Shown in pieces: positions 15,436-16,773 of a DNA stretch of 16,773 nucleotides; the first letter of the stretch is position 1; each line of letters starts with the position of its first letter. The stretch is taken from the NCBI GenBank assembly GCA_021823905.1, contig JAKALX010000025.1:1-16773 (forward strand), written 5' to 3'. A program made the translations under genes and the position numbers. The notes under the pieces were generated by a model that was given only the letters and a program-made list of their open reading frames with translations, ran no database searches and was not told the origin of the DNA. The DNA is from Chloroflexota bacterium. Lineage in GTDB: Bacteria > Chloroflexota > Dehalococcoidia > Tepidiformales > Tepidiformaceae.

Positions 15436-16773
15436 TCAGATTGTCGCGGCGCAGTCGTCGCTCACGTTCTTGGGGACGCTGAAGGTGATCTCGCTCGGCG
15501 CGTCGAGGCGGTCGAACTGCCAGACGATGAGGGGGTCGTCCTGCACGACGTGGTAGTCGCCGTTGAGCTGCAGCTGCGCCGCTTTCTGCGCGAGGCATTT
15601 CGGGATCTCCAAAGGCACGCTGAGGCCGCCGAGCGTCTTGCTCGGGGTGAGGGTGAGGTGGAAGGTCGTCTGGTTCCCGTCGTACTCGCTGTTGAGCCCG
15701 ATGGTGAGCGCCTCCTTCGTCGCGTTCCACGCGCCGAGCAGGTCCCCCGTCGCGTCGTACGTGACGTCGTTCACGATGAGGTTGACGTAGCTCGCATCGA
15801 GCGTGTGGTCCGCCGTGACGGTGAAGCGCTTCGTCGTCGCGAGCTGTGGGACGCTAAAACGCAGGACCGGGTCCTCCTGGAGGACGGCGTACGACGCGCC
15901 GCTCACGACAAGACCGCTCGCATGCGCAGCCACGACCTTGCCGATCGTGCTCGTCACCGTGACGTTCGCGACCGGCGCAGGACCGAGATTCGTCAGGGTG
16001 TAGGTGAGGACCGGTCCTTGGATCGTCACCGCGACCTGGACGAGCCCCGCCTGCGTGAGCGCCTCGGTGAGGTTCGCGACGCCCGCCGCGTCCTGCGCGA
16101 GCACATTCACCGCCTGGCACTGGCTCAGCGTGCAGTCGCCCGCGTACACGCACACCTCGCCCGCGCCGCACTGCGCGTTGCTGTCGCACACGACGTTGCA
16201 CCCCGGGATGGGCGCGCACGCCCCCTGCACGCACTGCTGCGTCTCTGAGCACGCCCGCCCGCACCCGCCGCAATCAGTCCTGCTCGACAACGGGTCGACG
16301 CAGCGCGTCCCGCAGCTGATCGTCCCCGGCGCGTCATCGCAAGGCGCGCGCGCCCGGCACGCGACGCCGCTCGCCGTGGCCTCGCACGTCTGGTCGCTCC
16401 CGCACTGCACGAGCGTCGCGACGAGGCCGCAGCTCGCATCCACGCGCACCCCGTCATTCGCCCGGCACGCAAACGAGTACTCGCCCGTGCACGCCGGCGC
16501 CTCCTCCGCGCAGCTCGCCGTGCCCGCCTGCTCGACGCACGTCCGGTTCGCCCCGTCACTCGCGGGCAAGGCGCAGTCGTCCACGACGCCGCCCCACGCC
16601 CCGCACGAGTCCACGTACGTGACCGCGCTGCCATGGCACCGCTCGGCGACGTTCGCGGTGCAGACCTGCACGCAGCGATGCGCAGCCGTGCACGTCCCCG
16701 TCACGCTGCTGTTGTACGCGCACGACGAACCCTCGCCGCGATACAGCCCGCTCCCGCTGTCGCAGCACGCCCC
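15436..16773 (-). CDS. Secreted Cys-rich surface protein, C-terminal 445 aa (5' end outside window)
   Basis: The frame is open to the window edge, so the true start and any signal peptide are missing. The visible N-terminal half is a series of Cys-rich units, including TDCGGCGRACSETQQCVQGAC, which resembles the CGGCG..C..GQ.C..G.C module of MXAN_6577-like surface proteins. The last 230 residues have few cysteines and are beta-rich (VTYTLTNLG-like DUF11-type strands) with many N-glycosylation sequons (NLT, NVT, NAT, NQT, NVS). No membrane anchor at the C-terminus. It is probably an extracellular adhesin or envelope protein. Its codon use (GCG/CGC-heavy) looks more extreme than its neighbours, so it may belong to a different region from the small-gene operons. 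Confidence 0.8.
   Translation of the reverse strand, partial: GACCDSGSGLYRGEGSSCAYNSSVTGTCTAAHRCVQVCTANVAERCHGSAVTYVDSCGAWGGVVDDCALPASDGANRTCVEQAGTASCAEEAPACTGEYSFACRANDGVRVDASCGLVATLVQCGSDQTCEATASGVACRARAPCDDAPGTISCGTRCVDPLSSRTDCGGCGRACSETQQCVQGACAPIPGCNVVCDSNAQCGAGEVCVYAGDCTLSQCQAVNVLAQDAAGVANLTEALTQAGLVQVAVTIQGPVLTYTLTNLGPAPVANVTVTSTIGKVVAAHASGLVVSGASYAVLQEDPVLRFSVPQLATTKRFTVTADHTLDASYVNLIVNDVTYDATGDLLGAWNATKEALTIGLNSEYDGNQTTFHLTLTPSKTLGGLSVPLEIPKCLAQKAAQLQLNGDYHVVQDDPLIVWQFDRLDAPSEITFSVPKNVSDDCAATI

Noticed and set aside
15241..16248. Plus-strand open frame (335 codons) opposite the Cys-rich gene
   Set aside because: Arg/Val/Glu-rich shadow; the opposite strand shows ordered Cys modules and sequons.

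Overview
The window is GC-rich DNA that reads as archaeal. It encodes an Orc1/Cdc6 initiator, and its promoters have the archaeal form of a BRE (CGAAA-type) followed by an AT-rich TATA box (TTTAAG- or TATAAA-like). Several start codons sit about 25 nt from the TATA box, which suggests leaderless transcripts, while operon genes have strong GGAGGTG Shine-Dalgarno sites. I cannot name the species. The proteins are not unusually acidic, which argues against a haloarchaeon. The gene set (initiator, RadC-like protein, HerA-type ATPase, many tiny zinc-finger and HTH genes, almost no metabolism) suggests a plasmid, virus or integrated element.

Layout. 1-486: no convincing gene. 524-3799 (minus strand): an operon of small genes from a strong promoter near 3980, containing two paralogous treble-clef zinc-finger proteins, two copies of a small '..RRY..dGeW..LQKAYE' domain, a 58-aa protein and unknowns. 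4092-5180 (minus): Orc1/Cdc6, sharing a compact divergent promoter region with a membrane-anchored coiled-coil protein (5334-6560, plus). 6534-7568 (minus): four small genes, three with their own promoters. 7814-9515 (minus): an operon with a RadC/JAMM protein, a zinc-ribbon protein and two small proteins, divergent from 9635-12201 (plus). The latter is a two-gene operon: a helical protein and a HerA/DUF87 ATPase that carries a C-terminal winged helix and a PD-(D/E)XK-like nuclease domain. 12400-15301 (minus): an operon with three paralogous HTH proteins, a winged-helix-like protein and two unknowns. 15436 to the window end (minus): the C-terminal part of a large secreted Cys-rich, N-glycosylation-rich protein.

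The most unusual feature is not a protein. Nearly every non-coupled gene in the three minus-strand operons is preceded by the same kind of leader: a long stem-loop whose 3' arm can alternatively pair with a third segment just upstream of the Shine-Dalgarno site. At least eleven such leaders are present. Their sequences differ between operons (CTTCTCTTC, GGGTCGGC and GGGAGCC types) but the architecture is kept, and paired changes preserve the stems. Leaders have been copied together with gene starts, leaving truncated gene beginnings at 2922-2984 and 14170-14253, and some upstream reading frames run through the next gene's leader. The window also holds a perfect 89-bp direct repeat and two operator-like palindromes placed between TATA box and start codon.
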